Source: Pycnococcus provasolii
Taxonomy: Eukaryota > Chlorophyta > Pseudoscourfieldiophyceae > Pseudoscourfieldiales
Assembly: GCA_049487715.1 (NCBI GenBank)
Contig: CP150556.1
Location: 434,001 to 498,000, forward strand
Length of the DNA: 64,000 nt
Reading direction: 5' to 3'
The position numbers and the translations under genes were made by a program. The notes beneath the pieces were generated by a model. It saw nothing but the letters and a program-made list of their open reading frames with translations. It was not told where the DNA came from and did no database searches. Each line of letters starts with the position of its first letter. The stretch's first letter is position 1. Positions 22,549 through 33,200 of the stretch are shown piece by piece.

Positions 22549-24271
22549 TTACATGCCGCCGAGCAAGCTGCTCTTGTTCGCGGTCAGCCAAGCCGTTGCT
22601 TCAGCCGCGCGAGCCTTCTCCTCAGCCGTGCCGCGGGTGTGCTTGTCAGGGTGCATGCGCAGCAGCGCCTTGCGGTGCAGCGTCCGCGCCTCGTCGTCAA
22701 CAAGCGGATTAATCGAGGCGACGCCAAATGCGCTGATCATGAGGGCGCTCGTCGCACCCATCTCGCTCAGCAGCGGCAGCGGTTTTCCCGTGTCGCCCGC
22801 AAGCAGGCGTAGCACGTTCGCATCTCCGTTCGTCTTGGCATACGAAACAAGCCATGAGGAGTACTGCTCACGCCAATTGCGGTCATGCTCCGCATCCTCC
22901 TCGCGCTTCGCAACCGTCTGCCTGTGCACCTCCGCAACAGCCTTGGCACGGTCGTCCTTGTCGAAGTTGCGCTTTTTCGCGACGAATAGAGCACGCACCT
23001 CCGCAATTTCAGAGCCTGGTGGTACCGCCACGCCACGGAATCGCAGCGCACCGAGGAGCACCTTCGCCGAAAGGCGTGAAGGGTCGTCCGCCGACATCGC
23101 CGTGCGGTAGAAATTGAGCAGCTCGTTGCGCTCGGCAACTTTTCTAAGCGCCTCGCTTGTTGCGTTTTGATGTGTGACATGTGCAGGCGATGGCGCCCTC
23201 GCAGGGTCGGGATGTGCAGGGGCAGATGCCCGGTGCCAGGTGGCAGGTGCCGTTGCGGGTGCTTGAGCATCGGATGGTGCAGCGGCTTCTGCAGCAGCAG
23301 CAGCAGTAGCAGCAGCAGCAGCCATTCGGGCCTGTGCTGAAGCCTGCCAAGCCTGTGTTTTTCTCGCAGCAAATGCCTGTGCCCGTGCTGCAAAGTCTTT
23401 TGCAGTCGCCGCCGCCTGCTCAGCCGCACTCCTCGCTGATGAAGATGCATTCTGCTGCACCGACGTCCTCTGCGCCTTGCGTGCCTGCACTCCGCCACCG
23501 TCACCTCCGCCGGCTCCATCTGCACGTTTGGCATTCGCTTGCGCTGCTGAATTAGCAAGGTGGTATCGCCTGCTAATGATTAAACAGGCTTGGTTGTATA
23601 TGTGAAACAGCTCGCGATCACCTGGCTGTTCCAGTTCCGTATCCACGCGTATCTGAATCGCTTCGCGTTCTTTCTGAGCACGCTGATATGCAAATGATAG
23701 GACAATCTGCTTCAAGTTTCGACTATTGTCCACCCGGAGAGAAGCCTGGCAGGCTTCTCGCCTGCGCTGTGCGTCAGCCGTCGCCTGGCTGTATAAGCGC
23801 TCAACCAGGTTATTTGTCGTTATTCTAGGTTGCTCTCCATTTGCACGAGGCGTGCTAGCCTCTGGCGACGTGGACGGTGCTGCTGCTCCAGCTGCTCCTG
23901 CGTCACCTTCGTCGCACAGGTCAATGATTTCCGCCTCTGCTGGCGATTTTCTGGGCTTGGTTGGCGTCGCACGGCGTACCTCAGTCACCACGTCGTCTTC
24001 GTCGTCTTCTTCGCTCGACACGTCCACCGGAACAATGTTTCTTCGTTTAAGAGGAGAGTATTGGTGCCGGTGCCGCTGCTGCGACTCAGGCTCGTGGTCA
24101 AGTTGCACGACGTCATCGTCGTCATCGTCGAGGTCTGATTCATCCTCCTCGACAGCAGCAGCAGCAGCAGCAGCAGCATGCGCGTTGTTGTTGTTATCGA
24201 CGACGTCGTCGTCATTGACATCGTCTTGCGTGAGGTCAACGACGACTTGAGGATCACTTGTAGAGGGCGTT

Positions 24272-24307
<36 letters not shown>

Positions 24308-24393
24308 ATAAACTCCGAGCGGTTGGTTTTGAATCCCCCAGGACGTGCGAGGTACCGAGCCGCGAGACCCCTTCGCGGTGACCCATTCTTCAT
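22549..24393 (-). CDS. Nuclear-type J-domain protein with poly-Q and SIM-like motifs, 614 aa
   Basis: A C-terminal J-domain (residues about 550-614) has the HPD motif that stimulates Hsp70 ATPase (RKALLRMHPDKHTRG), preceded by a conserved-looking GVASINPL region. Upstream are a poly-Gln run of about 12 (residues 30-41), then acidic stretches with hydrophobic cores, VVDLTQDD, VPVDVSSEED and EIIDLCDE, each matching the SUMO-interaction motif pattern (hydrophobic-x-hydrophobic-hydrophobic next to acids). An Ala-rich helical region follows. This combination suggests a nuclear co-chaperone that binds SUMOylated partners. Poly-Q is encoded by a CTG/CAG tract at 24271-24308. The stop is in ATGTAA, embedding TGTAA. 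Confidence 0.82.
24271..24308. repeat. CTG/CAG trinucleotide tract
   Basis: About twelve ctg/ttg trinucleotides, encoding the N-terminal poly-Gln of the J-domain protein on the minus strand. Shorter cag/ctg runs recur at 24156-24178 (poly-Ala) and 23288-23325 in the same gene. Confidence 0.85.
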
Positions 24394-24769
24394 GCCATTT
24401 TCCCGAGAAGCCGGTCTGTGCGCTTGGTCGAGCAGCTCCGCCGCCGCCGCTCGCAGACTGACGGTGATGCAGAAGGAGCCGCACCTGCTGGGAGTGATAT
24501 CCCTGAATTAGCAGGCACGAACATTGCTGCAGCAGCAACACCACCAAGTGTGGCAGGTTCCATAGATTCGCACACCACACCACACGCGGTTTCAAAAGTT
24601 ATGCAAGGAATAAAATGCGTGCGGTGGGGCGAAGCAGGCCGGGGGAGGGGGAAAGAGAGAACCTGGGACGGGAAATTGCAGGGTGGTGCCCCCCCTCATG
24701 GGGATCCGTCCTTGGACTACGATGCATGGTTCTGTTTGGGGTTTTTGTCTTCCTCCTTGTTCTACTTTA
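24394..24769. other. Spacer between J-domain gene and guanylate kinase
   Basis: Both genes lie on the minus strand. No protein-coding signal, repeat or RNA was recognised; the open frames present overlap neighbours and look spurious. Confidence 0.4.
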
Positions 24770-25384
24770 TCATGCGACTACGGGTATGGCTGCTGGCTCG
24801 CCCCTCGCCGCACCTAGCGCAATCGTCTCCACCGACTTCGATGCCGCATCCAAGTTAGTATTCACGACGACGTGGTCGAACAGAGGCGAGCCGTTCAGCG
24901 CCTCCTCCGCCGCGGCGATCTCGCCGGCGGCGTTTCCGAGGCGCTTTTTGACCTGCTCCTCCGTCTCCGTGCCTCGGCCGCGCAGACGCGCCTCAAGCTC
25001 CTCCATCGACGGCGGCTTGACGAATACGAACACCGCATCATTGCCCAGCGCCGCGCGCACCTGCCGCGCGCCTTGCACGTCGATGTCCAGGATGCAGCAC
25101 CGCCCGGAATCCGTCACCTTTGCGACGCTCGCTTTGGACGTCCCGTAGATGTTGCCGTGCACGTTGGCGTGCTCGAGGAACTCGCCGCTATCCACCGCCT
25201 TTTGCACCTCTTCCAGCGGGCGGAAGTGGTAGTGCACGCCGTCCTCCTCGCCTGGACGCGGCTGACGTGTCGTGTGCGACACCGAAAACCCAAACAGAGA
25301 CGCGTGCGCCTTCATCACGAGCTCGATGATGGTACCCTTGCCCACGCCGGACGGACCGCACACCACCAACGGGAGGGGAGGCAT
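24770..25384 (-). CDS. GUK1: Guanylate kinase, 204 aa
   Basis: Phosphorylates GMP to GDP using ATP. The P-loop GPSGVGKGT is near residues 10-18, then the GMP-binding SHTTRQPRPGEEDGVHYHF region, FLEHANVHGNIYGTS, and the conserved CILDIDVQGARQV. Length is normal for a monofunctional enzyme. The ATG at 25384 starts MPPLPLVVCGP. A GTAAGT donor-like site on the minus strand at about 25424 and an AG just before the ATG (about 25389) suggest an intron in the 5' part, so an upstream exon could add a targeting peptide, but no in-frame upstream ATG was found. Confidence 0.95.
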   Translation of the reverse strand: MPPLPLVVCGPSGVGKGTIIELVMKAHASLFGFSVSHTTRQPRPGEEDGVHYHFRPLEEVQKAVDSGEFLEHANVHGNIYGTSKASVAKVTDSGRCCILDIDVQGARQVRAALGNDAVFVFVKPPSMEELEARLRGRGTETEEQVKKRLGNAAGEIAAAEEALNGSPLFDHVVVNTNLDAASKSVETIALGAARGEPAAIPVVA

Positions 25385-25843
25385 CGTCCTAACCAACCGT
25401 ACCGGAGTGAGAAATACTTACCCGTAAAGTTCACGACGACCAGCAGCAGCGGCGGCACAAACCACCACCACCACCACCGATCGAGACGAACAGACACGCC
25501 TTGGAGATCCAGATATGACAGACCGGGACAAACAACAACGGGAAGATCGCGCGGACTGCGGAGAAAACTACCGCACCGCGGCACACACCCAACAAAATCA
25601 GAAATCAATTTTTTTCATCCCGACAAGATCCGCAATACTGAAAAACGATTCGGGGGATACACCCCTGGTCCCTGCACGCATTTATTGTACACCCTTGCGA
25701 CAACGTTTTCCCATGGCGGGAGGGAGGCTCTTTGGTTGGTAATTAACCCATGGAGCCGTTCGTCATGAGGTTCGGTTTTGTTGTTTTTTACTTGTTTTTT
25801 TTGGTTACACAGTCAGGTTCGCAGTGACCGGGTCGTCGGCTTA
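25385..25843. other. Spacer, guanylate kinase 5' region and proteasome 3' region
   Basis: Contains the putative 5' UTR intron of guanylate kinase and a (cca)n run at 25462-25484. On the minus strand just after the proteasome stop, TGTAAC is followed by an A-rich tract (about 25792-25810), a likely polyadenylation region. Confidence 0.45.
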
Positions 25844-26689
25844 CTACACGTCCAGAGGGTCCACCACCTGCGTGGTGGGGTTGCCCTCGGGATAGTAGTG
25901 GTAGTGCAGGTCGCCGACGTCGTCGCCAGACACCTTGCGCCAGCCATTCTCCGTCACGTGGTACACGCTCACGGTGCCACCCGAGTAGGCGTCACGGAAC
26001 GTCGCGTGGTAAATCGCGCGGCGGCCAAGCTCGCAAGCCTCCTCGACGCTCATGTCCCACTTGTACCCCGTGTCGAGCACTCCGTACGCAAACAGCGACC
26101 CGGAACCCACCGAGAAGCGCTTACCCTTGATGCGCTGCGCCTCGCTGTCAACGTAGTAAAGTGCGGGACCGTCGGGGTCCCACCCGGCCACCATGGTTCC
26201 CATGGAAAGTCCCATGCCGCGGTACGAGAAGAGCGTGTTGGCGAGAAGCTTGGATGCTGCTCCGACGGTGATGCGTCGCTTGTGCTTGAGCTCGAACAGC
26301 CGGCACTGCACGCCGAGGTTGCGCTGCCAGAACTGGCAGTCTGCGGCACCTCCCGCCATGGTACCTAGAAGGAACGGGTTGATCTCGATCACCTTCTTGA
26401 CTGTTTGACTGGAGATGTAGGGTCCCATGGACGCACGTGAGTCAACCGCGATGATGACGCCTCCTTCGAATATGAATCCCAGGGTTGTCGTGCCGTGGTT
26501 CGGCTTGACGAGGTTCGTCACTTCGGACGTGAAGGTGTCAATGTCGTCCACAGCGGGTAGGGGGAATGACGCCATGGGCGCGCCTCCCACTTCACGGGAG
26601 TCGAGCATGGCATCGTCGTCAGAGAGTACGTCAGGCGAATAGTAGTCTTCAGAGAGACAGCGCAGGTCCATCTTACCCGAAAACGCCAT
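25844..26689 (-). CDS. PSMB5: 20S proteasome subunit beta type-5 (chymotrypsin-like), 281 aa
   Basis: An N-terminal-threonine hydrolase of the 20S core. A propeptide of 66 residues ends in KPNHG, and the mature enzyme begins TTTLGFIF with catalytic Thr67; Asp17 and Lys33 of mature numbering are present in VDSRAS and [17 protein letters not shown] and the [14 protein letters not shown] stretch are characteristic of beta5. Length and lack of introns are unremarkable. It is divergent from the PX-PH kinase gene. Confidence 0.97.
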   Translation of the reverse strand: MAFSGKMDLRCLSEDYYSPDVLSDDDAMLDSREVGGAPMASFPLPAVDDIDTFTSEVTNLVKPNHGTTTLGFIFEGGVIIAVDSRASMGPYISSQTVKKVIEINPFLLGTMAGGAADCQFWQRNLGVQCRLFELKHKRRITVGAASKLLANTLFSYRGMGLSMGTMVAGWDPDGPALYYVDSEAQRIKGKRFSVGSGSLFAYGVLDTGYKWDMSVEEACELGRRAIYHATFRDAYSGGTVSVYHVTENGWRKVSGDDVGDLHYHYYPEGNPTTQVVDPLDV

Positions 26690-27110
26690 GTCTTAGTACT
26701 AAGGGACAAGTTGAAAAAAATAATGAGCGAAAGAAAAGACCAAGGGGAAAGGGGAGGAGGGGAGGAGGGCAATGACCTAAAAACCAAAAACCAAAAACGA
26801 AACCCGAAAAACGAAAAACGAAACCCCGAACCCGAAAAAGGTAAGGGAGGTGCTGCCAGGTCAGGTTAGGGTATTATGTACGGGAGTTAGGGTTACGACC
26901 TGTTCCGACCCCCGACCCCCCCCCTCTCCCAACCCTCCTCCTTGGCGCCCAATCGCGGAATCCACCTGGAGCCCCTACCTCATCATTCATTCACGTCCGC
27001 TACATCACGTCACCGTCACCATACCACTCATGTCGTCGTCCCTTTATTAGGGTGAATTCTCTCAGAGGGTTGGGGTTGGCTCATATAGGGTTGGGGAACC
27101 CTTGGCTCAT
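26690..27110. promoter_or_regulatory. Divergent spacer with CCCGAA and TTAGGG clusters
   Basis: Between proteasome beta5 and the kinase gene. At 26775-26840 there is a series of cgaaa/cccgaa units on an A-rich background; at 26862-26896 two ttaggg units; then a poly-C stretch at 26908-26930. This again places telomere-like and CCCGAA motifs at a divergent promoter. Confidence 0.45.
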
Positions 27111-29354
27111 ATGATGAGGTCGTCCCAATTGGTGGTCGCGCGATCACCATCCATACAACATCTTGGGAGACTTGATACCTTTATGGCATCATCGCACATA
27201 TGCATACCAAACACCTCGGAAGTCAATCCAGGTGCTCAAGGCTCGCAAGGCGCAACGCAAGGGCAAGGGGGGAACCACAACTCGGTGGTCAGACACGCGG
27301 ATGGCTCATCAAACAGTGACGGCAATGTCGTGGCTCATCCTGGAGTGGGGAAAACGTACGTTGTCTACCACATTCACATCGCGGCAGGCAGTAGCAGTAG
27401 TGGGGGCGCGATGCCATCGCAGGGAGGTATAGCCTCCTCACCCTCGGCGGCGTCACCGCTATCAGCAGATAACTTGATGGCAACACATAATCATCATCAA
27501 CACGAAGGGGAGACATCTCAACATAACTCCAACGTAAGAGAAGTCACTAAAAGGTACAGCCAATTTAACGACCTCATGCTTCTGCTGCGACGTATGGCCG
27601 TGCCCGCTCTCAGCAAACTTCCCGACTTTCCCCAAAAGTCGCTCTTCAAGGGAAACCAGGACTTCGTCGAAAGAAGGAGAGCCGCCTTGGAAATCTGGCT
27701 CGCCGCAGCTGTGGCGCTGTCCGCAGAAGACCGAAGCTTGCACGACGCGCTCGACGTGTTCCTGAAAACAGACGACGACAAATTTAAGTCGTCTATGCAG
27801 CAACGAAGGGGAGACGCCGCCGCCGACGGCGTCGTTGACGTGGACTCCCTAAGCGAGCCTAAGGCTGGGACGCTACACCGCCTCTCCAGCGACCTGTTTC
27901 TGCGAAGCTGGAAGCAGCGCTGGTTCGTCTTCGACGGCGTGAAGTTGCTTTGCTTCGCTGACGCGGAGGCGCACGCACGTGGTGACGCGCCCATCGGAAA
28001 GAACAGGGGAAGCCTCGACGACCTCGAAACGTCCACGATCACGTACAAGGGGGAGTACCAGGGACGAAGCTACGTCATCGGCGTGTACAGCCCGAGGCAG
28101 ACGTGGCTGATGGATGCCAGCAGCGAAGAGGAAGCGCTCGAGTGGGTAAGTGCCCTGCGACGCGATGCCGTGCGCCTCTCCGCTAGAAGGGAGGATTTCG
28201 ACTTCCTGTCCGTCGTCGGACGCGGGCACTTCGCCAAGGTGATGCTGGCGGTGAAGCGCGACACGGGCGTCATGTACGCGCTAAAGGTGCTACGCAAGGA
28301 TGTCATCTTCGAGCGCAGCCAAGTGGCTCACACCAAGAGCGAACGTCGGATCCTGGGGCAGATTAATCACCCATTCATCGTCAGCCTGCACTACGCATTC
28401 CAGACGGAAGGTCGCCTATTCCTTGCGCTGGAATTTTGCCACGGTGGCGAGCTCTTCAATCGCATGCGTAAGGTGAAGATCTTCCCCGAGAAGGACGCGA
28501 GGCTGTACATAGGCGAGGTTCTTCTGGCACTCGAGTACCTGCACCGCCTAGACGTGCTGTATCGCGATCTCAAGCCCGAGAATGTTCTGATTGACCTCGA
28601 CGGACATCTGAAGCTTGCAGACTTTGGCCTGTCGAAGGAGGCTCTTTCGAGCGACGCGCGCACGTACACCTTCTGCGGCACACCCGAGTACATGTCCCCT
28701 GAGGTGCTTCTTGCCAAGGGGCACGGTACTGGGGTTGATTTGTGGGCGCTCGGCGTTCTCTCGTGCGAGCTGCTGACTGGCAAGCATCCATTCTACACGC
28801 GCAACCGCGAGGAAATGTACCGCCGCGTTCTGACGTTGCCAGTTCCCCTTCCATCGTCCCTGAGCGAGGGCGCGACATCCTTCGTGGCGGGGCTCACCCA
28901 GAAAGATCCTTCCCTGCGACTTGGGTGCGGCTCCGGCTCCATCTCGGATGTGCGCGAGCATGCTTTCTTCGTGGACCATGGTCTGGACTTTGATCGTATG
29001 CTTGCGAAGGAGTACGAGATGCCGTGGATACCCAAGGAGTCAGGCGCGGACACGTTGGCACACTTCGACGAGGCGTTCACGCGCGAGCGCGCTGAGGAGA
29101 GCGTGCTCGACCCGTCGACGATGGAGAAGCTGCGCGATCTATCCGTGAATGGCGACGGAGGTCGCGGAACGCGATTCGACAGCTTCGACTTTAGCCCTGA
29201 GATCCCTCATTCAGTAACGAAGTGTACTTTGCTCTATCCAGCGGTCGTCCCTATTCACACCATTCACTTTCACCATAAACGAAGAATGATCGAGGTGGGT
29301 CACGTGCGACAGGAAAAGGTCCGCAACTCTTGTTTGATTACAACACTCAATTGA
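27111..29354 (+). CDS. PX-PH-AGC family Ser/Thr protein kinase, 747 aa
   Basis: A phosphoinositide-responsive kinase. A PX-like domain is split: VVYHIHI (about residue 83), then a Ser/His-rich insertion to about 145, then KRYSQFNDLMLLLRR and LPDFPQKSLF. A PH domain follows (about 251-360; KQRWFVFDG and a final ALEWVSALRR helix). The kinase domain (363-620) has GRGHFAKV, AVK-equivalent ALKVLRK, YRDLKPEN, DFG and the AGC GTPEYMSPE activation segment, and an AGC tail ending in FDSFDF, resembling a hydrophobic motif. PKB/SGK-type regulation by membrane recruitment is expected. The last 50 codons overlap a dispersed repeat (29208-29278), so the native C-terminus may have been replaced. The start is the first ATG. 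Confidence 0.92.
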   Translation: MMRSSQLVVARSPSIQHLGRLDTFMASSHICIPNTSEVNPGAQGSQGATQGQGGNHNSVVRHADGSSNSDGNVVAHPGVGKTYVVYHIHIAAGSSSSGGAMPSQGGIASSPSAASPLSADNLMATHNHHQHEGETSQHNSNVREVTKRYSQFNDLMLLLRRMAVPALSKLPDFPQKSLFKGNQDFVERRRAALEIWLAAAVALSAEDRSLHDALDVFLKTDDDKFKSSMQQRRGDAAADGVVDVDSLSEPKAGTLHRLSSDLFLRSWKQRWFVFDGVKLLCFADAEAHARGDAPIGKNRGSLDDLETSTITYKGEYQGRSYVIGVYSPRQTWLMDASSEEEALEWVSALRRDAVRLSARREDFDFLSVVGRGHFAKVMLAVKRDTGVMYALKVLRKDVIFERSQVAHTKSERRILGQINHPFIVSLHYAFQTEGRLFLALEFCHGGELFNRMRKVKIFPEKDARLYIGEVLLALEYLHRLDVLYRDLKPENVLIDLDGHLKLADFGLSKEALSSDARTYTFCGTPEYMSPEVLLAKGHGTGVDLWALGVLSCELLTGKHPFYTRNREEMYRRVLTLPVPLPSSLSEGATSFVAGLTQKDPSLRLGCGSGSISDVREHAFFVDHGLDFDRMLAKEYEMPWIPKESGADTLAHFDEAFTRERAEESVLDPSTMEKLRDLSVNGDGGRGTRFDSFDFSPEIPHSVTKCTLLYPAVVPIHTIHFHHKRRMIEVGHVRQEKVRNSCLITTLN
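29208..29278 (+). repeat. Dispersed repeat, copy B, inside the kinase reading frame
   Basis: About 70 percent identical to 6303-6371, sharing gtgtacttt, agcggtcgt and ttcactttcaccat. It encodes the first part of a kinase C-terminal extension that has no AGC-tail character. Confidence 0.55.
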
Positions 29355-29358
29355 ACAA

Positions 29359-29895
29359 CTAATCACTCCCGTTTCTCACGATCATCCGGATCGTTTCTTC
29401 GGATGCGGAGGCAAAGTGCCAAAACTTCGCAAACCAGAGGCGGTAGGCAACGAAGGCCTCGCCAGCCTCCAGCTTCACGTGCTTCCACCCCTTCCCAGGC
29501 ACAAAGAACGAGAACGTCGATGTGCCATGGAGGCACATCACCGCCTCCTCCTCCTGCTGGGGATGCTGGCACCCGCACAGCAGGTCAAGATGGCAACCTG
29601 TCATGTACGCCGGGACGCGCCCGTCCTTAAGAGCGTCCTGTCCGATATCGCGACTTCCACCGCCCCACCGACCAGTCACATTCGTCCACCTCGGTGCCTG
29701 CGTTCGCCACCACCACACCTGCTGCTGTGTTGGTCTGACCGCGGCGCGCAAGTCCTTTATTTTCACCTCTCCGTCCAGAACCGTCGCCCCAATCGCACGC
29801 AGCGCGTCGTGCGTGTGGGCTCTGACGTGGTGGGCATCCCCCAAGTGGCGAAGAGGGAAGAACCGAACAACTCGAACGCCAAGGGCATATAACAT
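29359..29895 (-). CDS. Unknown 178-aa protein, possibly jelly-roll
   Basis: I do not recognise the family. The protein has a Trp-rich middle (VWWWRTQAPRW) and a C-terminal half of alternating hydrophobic and polar residues, with HLDLL, MCLHGTSTFSFFVPG and VAYRLWFAKFWHFA, suggestive of a small beta-sandwich such as a cupin. It converges with the kinase gene, with only 4 bp between the stops, and is divergent from the protease gene. The ATG at 29895 is the first in frame. Confidence 0.5.
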   Translation of the reverse strand: MLYALGVRVVRFFPLRHLGDAHHVRAHTHDALRAIGATVLDGEVKIKDLRAAVRPTQQQVWWWRTQAPRWTNVTGRWGGGSRDIGQDALKDGRVPAYMTGCHLDLLCGCQHPQQEEEAVMCLHGTSTFSFFVPGKGWKHVKLEAGEAFVAYRLWFAKFWHFASASEETIRMIVRNGSD

Positions 29896-30250
29896 ATTAA
29901 CGCGCGTCGCCGGGCGCCGCGCGGAACGCCGTCGACGCCGCCGACCGGTGGCGTCGTCTCCGGCAACGCGTACGAATCAGCCGGGACCTCGCGTCGTGCG
30001 CGACAGCGCGAAGAAGCGCGACCGGGATCCCCAACAAACTTTTCCTTTCCAGGCACCCCGTGCAGAGAATGCAACCAGAGAGGGATCCCCTGACTTATTT
30101 CCATCTAGCCTTTTTTTTGTGTTTTTTCCTTGGTTGTAATTTCTTGGGCTACAAAAGGGAGAGGTTGTCACGGTGATAAGCTTCTTCCCATTTTTCCCCT
30201 TCCCCTCAAATGGTGGTCACTTTTCTCTCTGACCATCATTCTTTCCCTTC
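29896..30250. other. Divergent spacer upstream of the protease gene
   Basis: No gene recognised. A T-rich stretch (30098-30140) precedes the protease start. No TTAGGG cluster was found here, so the association of such clusters with upstream spacers is not universal. Confidence 0.4.
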
Positions 30251-33200
30251 ATGGCGGTGCTGCTGTTTCTCTCGGTGCTGATTTACCTCGCACAGCCTCA
30301 CTGCACGACACATGGTGGCGCTGGCGCGTCGTCGTCGGTGATTTTCTCTAGGGATGAAGCGACCGGAACGCTCTACACCGTCGATCCAGATAAAATGGAC
30401 CAGCTGATTGAGGAGAAGCGCGTGTTCCCGGAATGGGTCAAGTGTGACAACAGCAAGCCGGATTTTGGACCGCCAGATGCGCCGTGCATATGCTCGAAGG
30501 ATCGCAGGTTTAACCCAAACAGCAACACGCCCTTTGGGATCGAGTACTCTGTCGTCAGTGGCGAAACGGTCGATCGTCCTCCTCCTCCTCCTCCTCCTCC
30601 TCCTCCTCCTCCTCCACCTGGAGGTCCGCCGGATGATGAGTGTCCTGACAACCTTAATGCGGGTGACATACCCAATTTTGTGTATAAACTGCAAACACTC
30701 TCTGATCAGAAAATTTACGATTTGACAGGTCAGGACCTGCTATGTGCGCTGTATCGCATGCGTTTGGAAGGCGACAGCAATGGTGGCGGTAGCACCAGCA
30801 ACTTTGCAAACGTGCGAATAGCAGATCCCCAACAAAAAGGAGCGAAAGCGGGTGTACAACGTGGTGGAGGCGGACGCGGACGCGGACGTGGACGTCGTCG
30901 TCGTCGTCGTCGTCGTGAACTTCTTGGACAAAGTGCAGCCTCTACAAGGTTTACTGGCAGTCTCAACAAAATCGCATCTGTGATGGGAAAGAAGGATCCT
31001 GGTTCCGTGGCTCGTGCTAGAAACATGCCAAGCGTCGGGAGGTCGATCGGACGCATCGTCGGTGGTGTTTCCGCGGGAACTTACTCCGACTCGGACAACA
31101 GTGCAACAGTAGGAGCAGCATCATTCATGGTGTCACTGTGGCTTTCGGTTCCTGGTGGTGACACACTATCACATGTGTGGGGCGTCAGTGACGCACAATC
31201 CGTACTTTCTGCTGACTGCCGCGCATTGCTGTGATCGAAGGGTATGCCTTTGGCCCGGGTGGACTGAGTTCACGTGCAATGTTCGTCGCACACCCCAGTC
31301 GGAACTACATCAATCCGAGGGCATTTGATGATCAAGGCCGAGAACTACAAACGAGTCGCAACGTGGGATGGCGAGAGGACAAGATGCGCTCATGTACGCA
31401 TGGTCCTGCTGATGCGACATGTCTTCCGTTTGCACATGAGGGCATTAAAGTCGTCAAAGAGATTCGCCACGCTTGCTTCTACGACCCACCTGACGGGGGA
31501 GGAAACGTAGATGGAATTGAGGCAGGCGGCTATCTGCAAAATGATCTCTGCGTGCTTGAGCTCGAGAGACCCATCGACTCCGCGTGGCTGCCATACTCTG
31601 GAAAGGCGGTGAATGGCGTGAATGTTGAAGGCGACTGTCCATCCACATTCAAGATCGGAACCACTTATGGTGCTCACTGTGAGGACTATAACGAAGGACG
31701 GAATGAGCTCAGGAACAATCGCAGCACTCCCAATCAGGGTTCGGAGACAGAGGTGCCGTCAGGTCTCAATCAACCGTACATCCAAAGCGTCGAAGCGGAC
31801 CCTTTCGCAACGGGTGCTGGTCCTGCCGAATATGGGAAATTCGATGTCAGGTATGAAGATAACTACTACGGAGATGATGGCCGTGCCGGAGATTTCGATC
31901 TTGATTCTGACGACCTCGGCGACGGCCGTGCAGATTTACCCAAGTGCAGCAGCGATGCAAGTGCGTCTCAAAACTGGATCGTGCCATGCGGCGCATGCAG
32001 CATACCTTATGCCGATGATCCGGTTACTGGTGTTTTTGGTGACAGAAGTCAAAGATTGTGCTGCTGCAAGCCGTTAAGCGAGCTCGGTGCCAATGAGAAG
32101 CAGTGCGAGCGGTACACGGATTTTTGTGACGCGACATCCGCTGACGACGACCCTACCCCCCCTACCGAATACGAATACGAGGAAGAAGCCCAGTATGAAG
32201 AATACTACGACGAAGAATACGTCGAGAATTACGATGCATACGATGCAGAAAGTAACTCGGGGGTCGATCGTGTGCAGGGGAATGTGGAGAGCGACAAGGA
32301 TCAGGAGGACGAAATGACGATGGGCCTTGGCGTCATGCTTGCTGATGCAGGAACCGAGAAGTTTCTCAGTCGCAGCAGCAGGAATAGCGCACGACGAGGA
32401 CGTGTCGATCAAAACACGCAAGCAGAGACGTCAGGGGAAGCCACATCATCAGCATCTGACGACAATCGCAGCAGTCGGCAGCGGTTGGTGCGGGCAGGAA
32501 GAGCGAGCTTGAGCGGACCGCCGCCGCCACCGCCGCCGGCAGCGCCGCCGGAGCCCATACTTCCTCCCCCAAGGAATCGTTTTGGACGAGGAGGCACGGC
32601 TGGAGGAGGACAACCACCGCAGCAAAATCAGCAGCAGCTGAGGACGATACAGAGGCAGGCTCAATTTCCGCTTCGACGGAGAGGCATCACGGCACCAGGA
32701 GAGGCAGCGGCAAATCCATCGATAGCAAGCAGGCCAGTGAATCGTGCAGGTCGAGGGCTCCTGCAGCAGACAACATCGAGTGGACAACCGCATTACGCCA
32801 TGGGTTGGGGTGCGCGCAATGATGCCGAGAACCAATTTTTTGCGCCAAACTTGCTTGAAACGAGACTCGAAGCTTTAAGCCCAGAGGAATGCAGGAACGA
32901 ATACACAACATTTGGCCAATCTGTCGGCACGCCTTTCGACCTTGGTCAACTCATCAAGGACAACATGATTTGCGCCGCAATTCGTCCTGAAGGTCAATTC
33001 GATGGATGCCGAGGAGATAGCGGCGGTCCTTTGTATGATCAGGCGACAGGCATCGTTACGGGCGTGACATCGTTTGGTTCTGGCTGCGGGCTTCGGGATG
33101 CTGCCGGCGTTTGGGCACGCACGGCATGTTTCCAAGACTGGCTGGACACGGTGCTCGGTGGCAACGAGAATAGTGAGAGTGATACCCTTCGCACACAAGC

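Noticed and set aside
31160-31210. Short intron to explain the first protease frame shift
   Set aside because: GT-AG combinations of suitable length would delete the conserved CGAS segment, so a one-base insertion is the better explanation.
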